This document shows, piece by piece, positions 1-10,980 of a stretch of DNA of 64,000 nt. Numbering within the stretch: position 1 is the first letter of the stretch; every line of letters starts with the position of its first letter. The position numbers and the translations under genes were made by a program. The notes beneath the pieces are model-generated. The model was not told the origin of the DNA and searched no databases. It was given only the letters and a program-made list of their open reading frames with translations. This DNA is from Archivesica marissinica. Lineage: Eukaryota > Mollusca > Bivalvia > Venerida > Vesicomyidae. Location of the stretch: contig JABXNX010000076.1 in the NCBI GenBank assembly GCA_014843695.1, positions 62,001 through 126,000 of the forward strand. The letters run 5' to 3'.

Positions 1-215
1 ATACATATAATAGGTATAACTATATGTACATTGGGGTATAGGAAGTGTCAGCGAGGTGAGGACATACATATAATAGGTATAACTATATGTGCATTGTGGA
101 ATAGCAAATGTCAGCGAGGTGAGGCAATACATAGAATATGTATAAATATAAGTATATGTGCATTGTTGGCAACGAAATACATTTACATACATGTATTAAA
201 TGTATCCGTGAGGTA
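1..215. repeat. 63-bp minisatellite, 3' end of array (copy 1)
   Basis: About three units of a 63-bp tandem repeat, also found at 15330-15978 and 43469-44370. Each unit carries AGCGAGGTGAGG, which resembles a splice donor. The period is a multiple of three, so long open frames run through it on both strands. I regard these as non-coding. By position in the gene model this is the intron between exons c and d of copy 1, whose exon c lies off-window. Confidence 0.9.
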
Positions 216-680
216 AGACAATAATCGCACTGTATGTGCATTGATGGCAACGGCATAGTCAAACATGTGATAGAGGGTACCTCACCTCCATTAAGCAGCC
301 AGTTTCCAGATTCAGAATAATTATGTTGTTTTATTATACATTTGACCTCTATTAAGCAGCCACCTTTGCTAAGCAGCCCCTTTCTGTGATTTCATTGGCT
401 TGCTGTTTCATTTATATGAAAACGCTGACAGTTTCTTATGGAGGTTGGTGCATAAGTTATGGTTAACCGCTGGAGCCTGCCCAGGAGAGGTGGTGTTAGG
501 TAAACTGCCAGTGGCTCAAATGGGCAACTGGTAACGATGTTAAATAAACATAAATTTAAAAAAAGGATATAATGATCAATGTCGCTCCATAATTAAAAAG
601 TTACACTAAGTTGGATATCTGAATTTGTATTATAATCTACATTGCATGTATGATATAATTATTATTTCTGAAACTACAAG
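216..680. other. Intron c remainder with SINE tail fragment
   Basis: Non-coding. At about 440-560 it contains the 3' part of a tRNA-derived SINE (GGAGGTTGGTGCA start, GGCAACTGGTAACG near the end, then AAATAAACATAAA). The same sequence with the same SINE remnant recurs at 44400-44896, which shows that copies 1 and 3 descend from one duplicated segment. Confidence 0.75.
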
Positions 681-837
681 ACTAAAAATGGCATGATCGC
701 AATACTTGAACCCAGCACAAAGGTTGTAATTGATGGGATGAATATTCGACGTCTGCCAAGAATGGCCAACAAGAATAAGGATACGAAGTTTTCACAGAAA
801 ACATGTATCCTAACAGGTTTTAGTAGAGATATGAACG
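681..837 (+). CDS. Serine protease homologue, exon d (copy 1)
   Basis: Encodes the middle of a chymotrypsin-fold domain. After the acceptor CTACAAG the frame reads TKNGMIAILEPS, which aligns with the NDIALLKL block around catalytic Asp102. It continues to IRRLP (PICLP position) and CILTGFSRDMN (C.ITGWG block). The Asp102 position is Met, so catalysis is not expected. The exon is 157 nt, begins in phase 0 and ends in phase 1 at the donor AACG/GTAAGT. The downstream intron is almost entirely a 38-bp minisatellite that starts at the donor itself. The paralogous exon at 44897-45053 has identical length and phases. Homology is my reading of motifs; no search was run. Confidence 0.75.
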
Positions 838-3800
838 GTAAGTTACATGTATATTATCTCCCTTTGTTATTGACGGTAAGCCACATGTATATTAGCTCCC
901 TTTGTTACTGACGGTAAGCTACATGTATATTAGCTCCCTTTGTTATTGACGTTAAGCTACATGTATAGTATCTCTCTTTGATATTGACGGTAAGCTACAT
1001 GTATATTATCTCCCTTTCATATTGACGGTAAGCTACATGTATACTATCTCCCTTTGTTATTGACGGTAAGCCACATGTATATTATCTCTCTTTGTTATTG
1101 ACGGTAAGCTACATGTATATTATCTCACTTTCATATTGACGGTAAGCCACATGTATATTATCTCCCTTTGTTACTGACGGTAAGCTACATGTATATTATC
1201 TCCCTTTGTTATTGACGGTAAGCTACATGTATATTATCTCTCTTTGTTATTGACGGTAAGTTACATGTATATTATCTCCCTTTCATATTGACGGTAAGCC
1301 ACATGTACATTATCTCCCTTTGTTACTGATGGTAAGCTACATGTATATTATCTCCCTTTGTTATTGACGGTAAGCTACATGTATATTATCTCCCTTTCAT
1401 ATTGACGGTAAGCTACATGTATATTATCTCCCTTTCATATTGACGGTAAGCTACATGTATATTATCTCCCTTTCATATTGACGGTAAGCTACATGTATAT
1501 TATCTCTCTTTGTTATTGACGGTAAGCTACATGTATATTATCTCCCTTTGTTACTGACGGTAAGCAACATGTATATTATCTCCCTTTCATATTGACGGTA
1601 AGCTGCATGTATATTATCTCCCTTTCATATTGACGGTAAGCTACATGTATACTATCTCCCTTTGTTATTGACGGTAAGCCACATGTATAGTATCTCTCTT
1701 TGTTATTGACGGTAAGCTACATGTATATTATCTCCCTTTGTTACTGACGGTAAGCTACATGTATATTATCTCCCTTTGTTATTGACGGTAAGCTGCATGT
1801 ATATTATCTCTCTTTGTTATTGACGGTAAGCTATATGTATATTATCTCCCTTTGTTACTGACGGTAAGCTACATGTATATTATCTCCCTTTGTTATTGAC
1901 GGTAAGCTACATGTATATTATCTCCCTTTCAAATTGACGGTAAGCTACATGTATATTATCTCACTTTCATATTGACGGTAAGCTACATGTATATTATCTC
2001 TCTTTGTTATTGACGGTAAGCTACATGTATATTATCTCCCTTTGTTACTGACGGTAAGCAACATGTATATTATCTCCCTTTCATATTGACGGCAAGCAAC
2101 ATGTATATTATCTCCCTTTCATATTGACGGTAAGCTACATGTATATTATCTCCTTTTCATATTGACGGTAAGCTACATGTATATTATCTCTCTTTGTTAT
2201 TGACGGTAAGCTACATGTATATTATCTCCCTTTCATATTGACGGTAAGCAACATGTATATTATCTCCCTTTCATATTGACGGTAAGCTGCATGTATATTA
2301 TCTCCCTTTCATATTGACGGTAAGCTACATGTATACTATCTCCCTTTGTTATTGACGGTAAGCCACATGTATAGTATCTCTCTTTGTTATTGACGGTAAG
2401 CTACATGTATATTATCTCCCTTTGTTACTGACGGTAAGCTACATGTATATTATCTCCCTTTGTTATTGACGGTAAGCTGCATGTATATTATCTCTCTTTG
2501 TTATTGACGGTAAGCTATATGTATATTATCTCCCTTTGTTACTGACGGTAAGCTACATGTATATTATCTCCCTTTGTTATTGACGGTAAGATACATGTAT
2601 ATTATCTCCCTTTCATATTGACGGTAAGCTACATGTATATTATCTCCCTTTCAAATTGACGGTAAGCTACATGTATATTATCTCACTTTCATATTGACGG
2701 TAAGCTACATGTATATTATCTCTCTTTGTTATTGACGGTAAGCTACATGTATATTATCTCCCTTTGTTACTGACGGTAAGCAACATGTATATTATCTCCC
2801 TTTCATATTGACGGCAAGCAACATGTATATTATCTCCCTTTCATATTGACGGTAAGCTACATGTATATTATCTCCTTTTCATATTGACGGTAAGCTACAT
2901 GTATATTATCTCTCTTTGTTATTGACGGTAAGCTACATGTATATTATCTCCCTTTCATATTGACGGTAAGCCACATGTATATTATCTCCCTTTCATATTG
3001 ACGGTAAGCTACATGTATATTATCTCCCTTTCATATTGACGGTAAGCTACATGTATATTATCTCCCTTTCATATTGACGGTAAGCTACATGTATATTATC
3101 GCCCTTTCATATTGACGATAAGCTACATGTATATTATCTCCCTTTCATATTGACGGTAAGCTACATGTATATTATCTCCCTTTGTTATTGACGGTAAGCA
3201 ACATGTATATTATCTCCCTTTCATATTGACGGTAAGCTACATGAATATTATCTCCCTTTCATATTGACGGTAAGCTACATGTATATTATCTCCCTTTGTT
3301 ATTGACGGTAAGCTACATGTATATTATCTCTCTTTGTTATTGACGGTAAGCCACATGTATATTATCTCCCGTTGTTATTGACGGTAAGCCATATGTATAC
3401 TATCTCCCTTTCATATTGACGGTAAGCAACATGTATATTATCTCCCTTTGTTATTGACGGTAAGCCATATGTATATTATCTCCCTTTGTTATTGACGGTA
3501 AGCCACATGTATATTATCTCTCTTTGTTATTGACGGTAAGCTACATGTATATTATCTCCCTTTCATATTGACGGTAAGCTACATGTATATTATCTCCCTT
3601 TCATATTGACGGTAAGCTACATGTATATTATCTCCCTTTCATATTGACGGTAAGCTACATGTATATTATCTCTCTTTGTTATTGACGGTAAGCTACATGT
3701 ATATTATCTCCCTTTGTTACTGACGGTAAGCAACATGTATATTATCTCCCTTTCATATTGACGGTAAGCTGCATGTATATTATCTCCCTTTCATATTGAC

Positions 3801-6119
3801 GGTAAGCTACATGTATACTATCTCCCTTTGTTATTGACGGTAAGCCACATGTATAGTATCTCTCTTTGTTATTGACGGTAAGCTACATGTATATTATCTC
3901 CCTTTGTTACTGACGGTAAGCTACATGTATATTATCTCCCTTTGTTACTGACGGTAAGCTACATGTATATTATCTCCCTTTGTTATTGACGGTAAACTAC
4001 ATGTATATTATCTCCCTTTGTTATTGACGGTAAGCTACATGTATATTATCTCCCTTTGTTATTGACGGTAAGCTACATGTATATTATCTCCCTTTGTTAC
4101 TGACGGTAAGCTACATGTATATTATCTCCCTTTGTTATTGACGGTAAACTACATGTATATTATCTCCCTTTGTTATTGACGGTAAGCTGCATGTATATTA
4201 TCTCCCTTTGTTATTGACGGTATGCTACATGTATATTATCTCCCTTTGTTATTGTCGGTAAGCTACATGTATATTATCTCCCTTTGTTATTGTCGGTAAG
4301 CTACATGTATATTATCTCCCTTTGTTATTGACGGTAAACTACATGTATATTATCTCCCTTTGTTATTGACGGTAAGCTGCATGTATATTATCTCCCTTTG
4401 TTATTGTCGGTAAGCTACATGTATATTATCTCCCTTTGTTATTGACGGTAAGCTACATGTATATTATCTCCCTTTGTTATTGTCGGTAAGCTACATGTAT
4501 ATTATCTCCCTTTGTTATTGACGGTATGCTACATGTATATTATCTCCCTTTGTTATTGACGGTAAGCTACATGTATATTATCTCCCTTTGTTATTGACGG
4601 TAAGCTACTTGTATATTATCTCCCTTTGTTATTGTCGGTAAGCTACATGTATATTATCTCCCTTTGTTATTGACGGTAAGCTACATGTATATTATCTCCC
4701 TTTGTTATTGTCGGTAAGCTACATGTATATTATCTCCCTTTGTTATTGACGGTATGCTACATGTATATTATCTCCCTTTGTTATTGTCGGTAAGCTACAT
4801 GTATATTATCTCCCTTTGTTATTGACGGTATGCTACATGTATATTATCTCCCTTTGTTATTGACGGTAAGCTACATGTATATTATCTCCCTTTGTTATTG
4901 ACGGTAAGCTACATGTATATTATCTCCCTTTGTTATTGTCGGTAAGCTACATGTATATTATCTCCCTTTGTTATTGACGGTAAGCTACATGTATATTATC
5001 TCCCTTTGTTATTGTCGGTAAGCTACATGTATATTATCTCCCTTTGTTATTGACGGTATGCTACATGTATATTATCTCCCTTTGTTATTGACGGTATGCT
5101 ACATGTATATTATCTCCCTTTGTTATTGACGGTAAGCTACATGTATATTATCTCCCTTTGTTATTGACGGTATGCTACATGTATATTATCTCCCTTTGTT
5201 ATTGACGGTAAGCTACATGTATATTATCTCCCTTTGTTATTGACGGTAAGCTACATGTATATTATCTCCCTTTGTTATTGACGGTATGCTACATGCATAG
5301 TATCTCCCTTTGTTATTGTCGGTAAGCTACATGTATATTATCTCCCTTTGTTATTGACGGTAAGCTACATGTATATTATCTCCCTTTGTTATTGTCGGTA
5401 AGCTACATGTATATTATCTCCCTTTGTTATTGTCGGTAAGCTACATGTATATTATCTCCCTTTGTTATTGTCGGTAAGCTACATGTATATTATCTCCCTT
5501 TGTTATTGACGGTATGCTACATGCATAGTATCTCCCTTTGTTATTGTCGGTAAGCTACATGTATATTATCTCCCTTTGTTATTGACGGTAAGCTACATGT
5601 ATATTATCTCCCTTTGTTATTGTCGGTAAGCTACATGTATATTATCTCCCTTTGTTATTGTCGGTAAGCTACATGTATATTATCTCCCTTTGTTATTGAC
5701 GGTATGCTACATGCATAGTATCTCCCTTTGTTATTGTCGGTAAGCTACATGTATATTATCTCCCTTTGTTATTGACGGTAAGCTACATGTATATTATCTC
5801 CCTTTGTTATTGTCGGTAAGCTACATGTATATTATCTCCCTTTGTTATTGTCGGTAAGCTACATGTATATTATCTCCCTTTGTTATTGACGGTATGCTAC
5901 ATGTATATTATCTCCCTTTGTTATTGACGGTATGCTACATGTATATTATCTCCCTTTGTTATTGACGGTAAGCTACATGTATATTATCTCCCTTTGTTAT
6001 TGACGGTAAGCTACATGTATATTATCTCCCTTTGTTATTGACGGTATGCTACATGTATATTATCTCCCTTTGTTATTGACGGTATGCTACATGCATAGTA
6101 TCTCCCTTTGTTATTGATG
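838..6119. repeat. 38-bp minisatellite, about 139 units, in intron d (copy 1)
   Basis: The tandem unit GACGGTAAGCTACATGTATA + TTATCTCCCTTTGTTATT repeats for 5.28 kb, beginning at the exon d splice donor. Nearly every unit keeps GGTAAGC, a donor-like motif. The 5' half mixes variants (CCCTTTCATATTG, CTCTCTTTG, ACATGTATAG) in higher-order blocks: one marker run recurs near 1650, 2334 and 3812, and the first two are 18 units apart. From about 3900 the array is more uniform, with GACGG/GTCGG and TAAG/TATG variants and 5-6 unit higher-order repeats around 5290-5760. Paralogous arrays have about 28 units (15979-17036) and about 4 (45054 on). Confidence 0.97.
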
Positions 6120-6189
6120 GTAACATGCCTCTACTCATATGTAAGTGGAAGCTCAAATGTCAATAATGTACAGATGTTATGTTTATCAG

Positions 6190-6287
6190 ATGCACCCACT
6201 GTACAGGAGATACGTATCGTTAACAACAAATATTGCAAAGAGACGACTGGGCTGTGTATTCTGACACGAACAGAGCCATCATGCATT
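6190..6287 (+). CDS. Serine protease homologue, exon e (copy 1)
   Basis: 98-nt exon between acceptor TTTATCAG and donor ATT/GTACGT. It enters in phase 1, matching exon d, and leaves in phase 0, matching exon f. The frame reads APTVQEIRIVNNKYC, aligned with the conserved LQ.ATVPIVSN..C segment of trypsin-like domains, and ends ...TEPSCI, aligned with the cysteine that precedes the GDSGGP box. This is the only one of three paralogous copies that is not frameshifted. An acceptor further upstream is possible, but this is the only AG I found that gives the right phase. Confidence 0.65.
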
Positions 6288-6410
6288 GTACGTATTAGTA
6301 TGCGATAACAGATTAAGTTACTTGTACTTTGTACTTACTGTCCATTATTATTAACATTGACTGATTTCAAAAGGATAGAGTAATATATTAAATCCTATGC
6401 GTAAATGTAC

Positions 6411-6705
6411 GAACTTACTTATACTGTGCTTAATGAGATGTTCTTATGCTTATACGAGCATGTACTTATACTGTGCTTAATGAGATGTTCTTATGCTTAT
6501 ACGAGCATGTACTTATACTGTGCTTAATGAGATGTTCTTATGCTTATACGAGCATGTACTTATACTGTGCTTAATGAGATGTTCTTATGCTTATACGAGC
6601 ATGTACTTATACTGTGCTTAATGAGATGTTCTTATGCTTATACGAGCATGTACTTATGCTGTGCTTAATGAGATGTTCTTATGCTTATACGAGCATGTAC
6701 TTATT
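6411..6705. repeat. 47-bp tandem repeat, about 6 units, in intron e (copy 1)
   Basis: Unit begins GTACTTATACTGTGCTTAAT and ends TTATACGAGCAT. It lies about 120 bp downstream of the exon e donor. The paralogous positions 18166-18225 and 46397-46462 hold a single unit, so this array expanded only in copy 1. Confidence 0.95.
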
Positions 6706-6813
6706 CTGTGCTTACTTAGTTATTATGTCGTCCCTATGCTTATACTGTTCCGATTTTGAATGAAATAATGAATACTATTATAATTATTCCGTTGGAATTT
6801 ATATACTAAACAG

Positions 6814-6970
6814 GCAAGAAGAGGGTCTGCAATCATGTGTCATGTAAACAGAAGATGGACGTTAGTTGGGCTTCTTCAATCCAGGAATTGTGAGGCCGGG
6901 TACCATGCCGCACTTCGCATCTCTAAATATCGAAGAGAGATAATTAGGCATAGGGTACAAAGAGTTCAAG
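6814..6970 (+). CDS. Serine protease homologue, exon f (copy 1)
   Basis: 157-nt exon after acceptor ACTAAACAG, ending in phase 1 at CAAG/GTGAGTCG. It encodes the C-terminal part of a trypsin fold. ARRGSAIMC sits where active enzymes have GDSGGPLVC, so the catalytic Ser195 and Asp194 positions are both Arg. RRWTLVGLL aligns with the GRWTLVGI strand, and ALRISKYRREI with the final YTRVSKYLDWI helix. The phase-1 end is compatible with the phase 1-1 LDLa exons that follow the paralogous exon in copies 2 and 3. In copy 1 the duplicated sequence stops near 7408, before any LDLa exon, so without other exons translation would read through to about 7131. Confidence 0.75.
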
Positions 6971-7408
6971 GTGAGTCGATAATCTATGTAACTTTTTACA
7001 CACTAAAGACTGGATGCAGCACAAGTACAGGGCGATCTGGTATGTACGCACTGTACACCCGCACTGTACACCCGCCTCTGTGTCATGGCGCAAGTGATAT
7101 CGTAGTTCATTGTGTCGGTGTAAGCAGTTAGTACTTCGAACTAACTTCTAGTTGTATTAACACAACATACATGTACATACGATACAAAACAAACAATGTA
7201 CAATGATCAGTTCCAATGAAGGATACACGAGTGTGTCACTACAACCAAGTCAATTCTAAATCTATAACACGACCTTCCTGACTCATAGTCCTCGCAAATC
7301 CGTCCCCCCTCGGTTGTGTTAAGTTACCAGACCACATTGACACTGTATCAAGTATCAAGTAGCTTTAAATCTCCTGTATCGCAAAGAGTACATATTATAC
7401 AGACTACT
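6971..7408 (+). other. Intron f start, truncated at segmental-duplication breakpoint
   Basis: Matches 18484-18905 and 46713-47125 closely, then similarity ends abruptly at a MITE-like element (7413-7547). No LDLa exon is present. An open frame continues from exon f into this stretch, but the paralogues do not preserve it as coding. Confidence 0.7.
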
Positions 7409-7412
7409 CTGG

Positions 7413-7547
7413 CGCAATGTCTGATCAGGATCCATGGTGTTTGATATTCGGAAGGTGCAATCAGCAGATATCCTGCTCAGACGTTCTAATCGGGTTACCG
7501 CTTTTTGCAAAGTCGCTTTTATGCGACATTGGCTGTGAAAGAGTTAA
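7413..7547. mobile_element. MITE family 2 fragment, TTAA end
   Basis: Shares TGTCTGATCAGGATC, CTTTTTGCAAAGTCGCTTTT and a terminal GACATTGGC.GTGAAAGAGTTAA with elements at 39634-39848 and 35363-35527. The 3' end is TTAA. The 5' terminus seems lost at the duplication breakpoint. Confidence 0.7.
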
Positions 7548-7642
7548 TGTAGCATCAGCTGTATATGCATAGCGACTATCCGAGCAGTATTTCAAACAAG
7601 GGTTCGTACCGGTTACAACATACATTCAACATAACAGTCTGT

Positions 7643-7901
7643 TTTGTAAACTTTATTTATTTTACAATGATTGTGAAGCATGTTTTAGCAACTTATATTA
7701 ATCACTCTCGTTGGCGCGAATGAAAGCGTAAATGTGGTCATTCGTGCGGGAGGAAACCGGAGTATCCGGAGAAAACCCATCTGTACGATCTGGCGACCAC
7801 CGTACAATCTCACATACTTCCCGGTCCGAGAATCGAACCAGGAAACCGAGGTTGCATTGGTTTGAAGCGAGTGTGCTAACCACTGCGCTAATCGGACAGC
7901 C
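7643..7901 (-). mobile_element. SINE family V (tRNA-headed), near full length
   Basis: Read on the minus strand: a tRNA-like head GGCTGTCCGATTAGCGCAG with A box and GGTTCGATTCTCGG B box, a middle with GGTTTTCTCCGGATACTCCG, and a tail GAGTGATTAATATAAGTTG ... AAATAAATAAAGTTTA. Other copies are at 13818-14270, 27543-27795, 54500-54755 and 58050-58165. Overlapping ORFs on both strands are by-products. Confidence 0.85.
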
Positions 7902-8190
7902 CAACAGGCAGTATACAAACAGGCTGGAAGTCAACGAGCTTAACCATCTACCTAGAATGTCAGACTGTGCTTAAAATCGTCAATTAAATACACATATCCA
8001 TGTACTTTGGTATTGTTCAGCTGCACACTTGTAACCTGTGAGCCAGTCTGTCGAATTTTCACTCTTTAACATCTGGCTAAATGACGGAAAACCAGCCGAG
8101 TTTCCCCACACGTTGATATGAACCATATGAATAACCATCTGAATAAACAGCTCGGTTTGTATTCGCAAATAGCATAGCATATCGACATAA
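7902..8190. other. Unassigned intergenic stretch
   Basis: No coding or repeat signal recognised with confidence. Confidence 0.5.
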
Positions 8191-8194
8191 ATGC

Positions 8195-8448
8195 GAAGGC
8201 ACACATGTGAGATATTATTGCAAATATGTACAACACCTCGCGTTATTCAGGATACACTAGTTGTATTACGCATGAATGTCGACCCTATTTACATTATTTT
8301 GTTATGTCAAAAAACCGCGTATACGACGTTTGTTTATTTGTTGAAATATTCCGTTTTTGATGCAGATATTTGGAGAAAAAGATATACCATATAATAGGAA
8401 ATTACATTCTGCAGACATTTGCGTTTTAACCGATGTAGTGTCGCTTTA
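8195..8448. mobile_element. MITE family 1, partial (one TTAA end)
   Basis: Shares ATGAATGTCGACCCTATTTA, CGTATACGACGTTTG and the terminal GATGTAGTGTCGCTTTAA with full elements at 11368-11847 and 36508-37027. The orientation matches 36508 and is opposite to 11368. The other end is truncated or diverged. Confidence 0.75.
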
Positions 8449-8791
8449 AGTCCGCATAATTATTACATATTTCGTCGACAGTGATGATGACACATCAGTT
8501 AACTCACTCAACACCAAGTAACTAACATGGACTGGTGTATTATATTTTCAGACCAATCAATTAATAAGAAAATTACATTTGGACAAGTTCATTTATCAAA
8601 ATGGGTAATTTTGTCTAAAAATAGTATAATTACTTGCAAGAAAGTGCAGATATTGATGAGACGGCTCGCTACACTGGACCTACACTTTTTGTATGCCTTT
8701 TAGATGTATGTAGTGTTGAAAGGGTTATCTTGACGAAACGGATTGAATTGAATTGATTGAACGACAATAATATTGAAATACGAGTTTCTGG

Positions 8792-9008
8792 TGTCGTGAT
8801 AGCGCAGTGGATGCGCATTCGCTTCAGGTGCGAAATGTCCGGAGTTCGAGCCCCGCTGGAGCCGTTACGATTGTGTCCTTAGGCAAGGCATTTAAATTCC
8901 ACGTTGCCCCTACTCTCTGCCTCGTGACGATGGATTCCATCAGGAATGAGGTGTCGAGAGTGATTAATATAAGTTGAAAGAACTTGTTTCGCAATAGAGC
9001 TAAAATAA
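8792..9008 (+). mobile_element. SINE family B (tRNA-headed)
   Basis: The tRNA-like head GTCGTGATAGCGCAGTGGAT has a B box GAGTTCGAGCCCC, then TGTCCTTAGGCAAGGCATTTA, CGTGACGATGGATTCCA and the tail CGAGAGTGATTAATATAAGT ... TTTCGCAATAGAGCTAAAATA. The tail is nearly the same as in family V, although head and middle differ. Other copies are at 12755-12945 (minus), 17538-17765, 33390-33530 (minus), 39297-39480, 42995-43205, 45890-46010 and 61850-62090. Confidence 0.85.
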
Positions 9009-9029
9009 CTGTGTATAAACTACATACTA

Positions 9030-9105
9030 ATGGGGAGGGCCAATCACTAATGTTGTTAGAACTTGTGGCCCAACCCATTTGCTACTTATGTATTTGTAAT
9101 GTGGT
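9030..9105 (+). mobile_element. LINE-like 3' end fragment
   Basis: GGGAGGGCCAATCACTAATG then AACTTGTGGCCCAACCCATTTGC. Related segments occur at 24090-24205, where a target-site duplication is visible, and at 56875-58045. The family is not identified. Confidence 0.5.
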
Positions 9106-9214
9106 TGTAATTGTTACATACATGTACATACAGCAATAACATATTATCAAATCAGATATAATAAGTAAACAATTGAATCTATTTGTCACTCCGAGAATGC
9201 CGGTTATGCACGTT

Positions 9215-9574
9215 TTATTTACTAATAGTTATTTCGCATAAGAATGAGTCTTTGCCTGAACAATCATGACTGAACCACTGTCGTTTGTCAGATAATGCCA
9301 AGCACAGTCTGCCAGAATCATCTTTGGGATATCCACTATACCACACGATGAAGCCATCAGCGGACCCATATTCATACTCCCACTTAGAGTCGGGATCATT
9401 CCGGCTACCCCCAATGTTAATGCTCCTATCAAATCCTTTCAAAACATTCACAACGTCTAGATATTTTATGTCTGATTCAATGTTTATAAGGTGTCCCCCG
9501 TCGAGTTGACACTGCGCCTCTGCATCGTCGTGGTTATTCGCTGTCGCATATAATTTCAAGCAGAATCCATTCAC
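9215..9574 (-). pseudogene. Truncated C-type lectin domain downstream of an intact paralogue
   Basis: About 119 codons of a C-type lectin-like domain, read from 9574 down to 9215. Conserved features are GFCLKLY, AQCQLDGGHLINIES, SINIGG, a WYSGYPKDDSG loop, RLCLAL and SFLCEI near the end. It lacks the signal peptide, TSP1-like region and first CTLD cysteines of its paralogues. Directly upstream (9575-9675) is sequence matching the 3' flank of the paralogue at 34454-35212, so this CTLD was joined to the tail of the 9676-10395 gene. The frame is open. Expression as a second product or readthrough exon cannot be excluded, but a truncated duplicate is the simplest reading. Confidence 0.6.
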
Positions 9575-9675
9575 CGTAACATAAATAAAAGCATGTACAC
9601 AGATACTTGTAGTTGAGAGCTATATAGTTTTCAAAATGTGAAACATATTGGATTCCTTTCGCCATTTTGTCCCTT

Positions 9676-10395
9676 TTATATACTTATTTCACAAAGAAAG
9701 CCATAATTGTAAGTGCAAAAGGTATCGTACCAGTGTCTTGGATTGGTGAAGGCCATACACAAGTATCCCGATGTATTTTTAGGATATCCATTATACCATT
9801 TCACAAAACTATTCTGCACACCGTAACTAAATTCCCAGGCTGAACTGGCATCTGCACGTCGGCCTCCAATGTAGATGTGTGGTGTATATCCGTTTAGCAT
9901 ATTCAAAACTTCCTCGTACTTAATTTCTGTTTCAATGTTTATAAGATGTCCCCCGTCGGCTTGACACTGTGTCTCCGCATCATCGTTGGTTTTCTTCGTG
10001 ACATAGAGCTTCAAACAGAAACCACTCGCCGTCATGTTATAGTCTTTGGGACAGAAACCTTCGCAGATACCTAAATCTGTCTCTGTCTTTTTGCCTCCGT
10101 CGTTGGTTTCCGCATCCGCTCCACATTGTCTTTTTCGCGTTCGTGAGCCGAAGTAATTCTTTCCATGAGCTTCGCAATCGGTCCACTGAGTCCATTCTGC
10201 ACACGGGTGGAGATTCCGTATCGCCAGTCCGAGCAATGTTAGCATGGGTGTATGCAGTTTTCTCCCCATCTGAATTAAAGTAGTTCCGTCAATATCGTCA
10301 GCAGACGTGCCATTACTCTCAGACACAGGGGAAGAATTGACACCAAGCAATGCTATAAGGCATATGACAATCTTTACCATACACAAATCTTTCAT
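9676..10395 (-). CDS. Secreted TSP1 plus C-type lectin protein
   Basis: Single open frame of 239 codons with no evident intron. The start is ATG at 10395-10393, because the homologous Met opens the signal peptide in the paralogue at 34454. An in-frame ATG 21 codons further upstream would put polar residues before the signal. Layout: hydrophobic signal peptide (VKIVICLIALLGV); a linker with NGT; a TSP1-like segment near residues 80-125 with CAEWTQWTDC and RTRKRQC; then a CTLD with GFCLKLY, QCQADGGHLINIE, IYIGGRR, WYNGYPK and GFLCEI. The usual EPN or QPD sugar-binding triplet is not seen; the equivalent loop reads PKNTSG. Probably an extracellular recognition protein; the ligand is unknown. Confidence 0.85.
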   Translation of the reverse strand: MKDLCMVKIVICLIALLGVNSSPVSESNGTSADDIDGTTLIQMGRKLHTPMLTLLGLAIRNLHPCAEWTQWTDCEAHGKNYFGSRTRKRQCGADAETNDGGKKTETDLGICEGFCPKDYNMTASGFCLKLYVTKKTNDDAETQCQADGGHLINIETEIKYEEVLNMLNGYTPHIYIGGRRADASSAWEFSYGVQNSFVKWYNGYPKNTSGYLCMAFTNPRHWYDTFCTYNYGFLCEISI

Positions 10396-10700
10396 TATCG
10401 CGATCGTTTGAATTGTACTTAATGTAATGTTACTGTTTTTATCGACACTTTGAAACACAAAATAGAAGTAATATACGATGTAAAATGTGTTATATTCCTA
10501 ATATTTTAATGCACAAATTAATTGAATGCATTTCGTTTTATTATTTACATGTTCTCCATTCTCCTGAAGCGATTCGTTTGAATAAGTAGAACTTTGTACG
10601 ATTTGGAAATCGAATGGTAGTTAGGAAGTATAGTTATCACATTTAATAACGTACCATACAATACCTGCTATTATTATACACTTGCCTATATGTATACCCT
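10396..10700. other. Upstream region of the minus-strand lectin
   Basis: Presumed promoter and 5' UTR of the 9676-10395 gene. No core promoter element stands out. Confidence 0.4.
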
Positions 10701-10714
10701 CACAAGACACATTT

Positions 10715-10980
10715 TGTGTGTTTTTGCCCATATGAGCGACGTCTCCTGAAGAGATTAGTCATTTTAGATTGTTGGAGGATAGTGCAATGATACAGACAGA
10801 GACCCAATCCAGAGTCTCCTCTGGTTCTTTTACGTGCACGGTGTACACCACCGACACGAGACCTCGGTTTAATGATCCCTTTTGAAAGACTGTTCATTTT
10901 TATTTGGGTCGAACCTGCGATCCCTGGATTACCAGTCCAGCGAGTTACTACTGGACTACATATCCGTCTGTGTCGCAAGA
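10715..10980 (-). mobile_element. SINE family T (tRNA-Thr-like head)
   Basis: On the minus strand the head has stem CTGGA/TCCAG around a loop containing GGT, a Thr-like anticodon, and the box GGTTCGA. The body reads ACCGAGGTCTCGTGTCGGTG ... CGTGCACGTAAAAGAACCAG. The 3' end GGCGTCGCTCATATGGGCA is shared with family D. Many other copies occur in the window. Not a tRNA gene. Confidence 0.85.

Noticed and set aside
838..6119. CRISPR-like array of regular repeats
   Set aside because: There are no unique spacers; units are directly tandem in a eukaryotic intron.
7685..7974. Three overlapping ORFs
   Set aside because: All are frames of a family V SINE; the same frames recur at its other copies.
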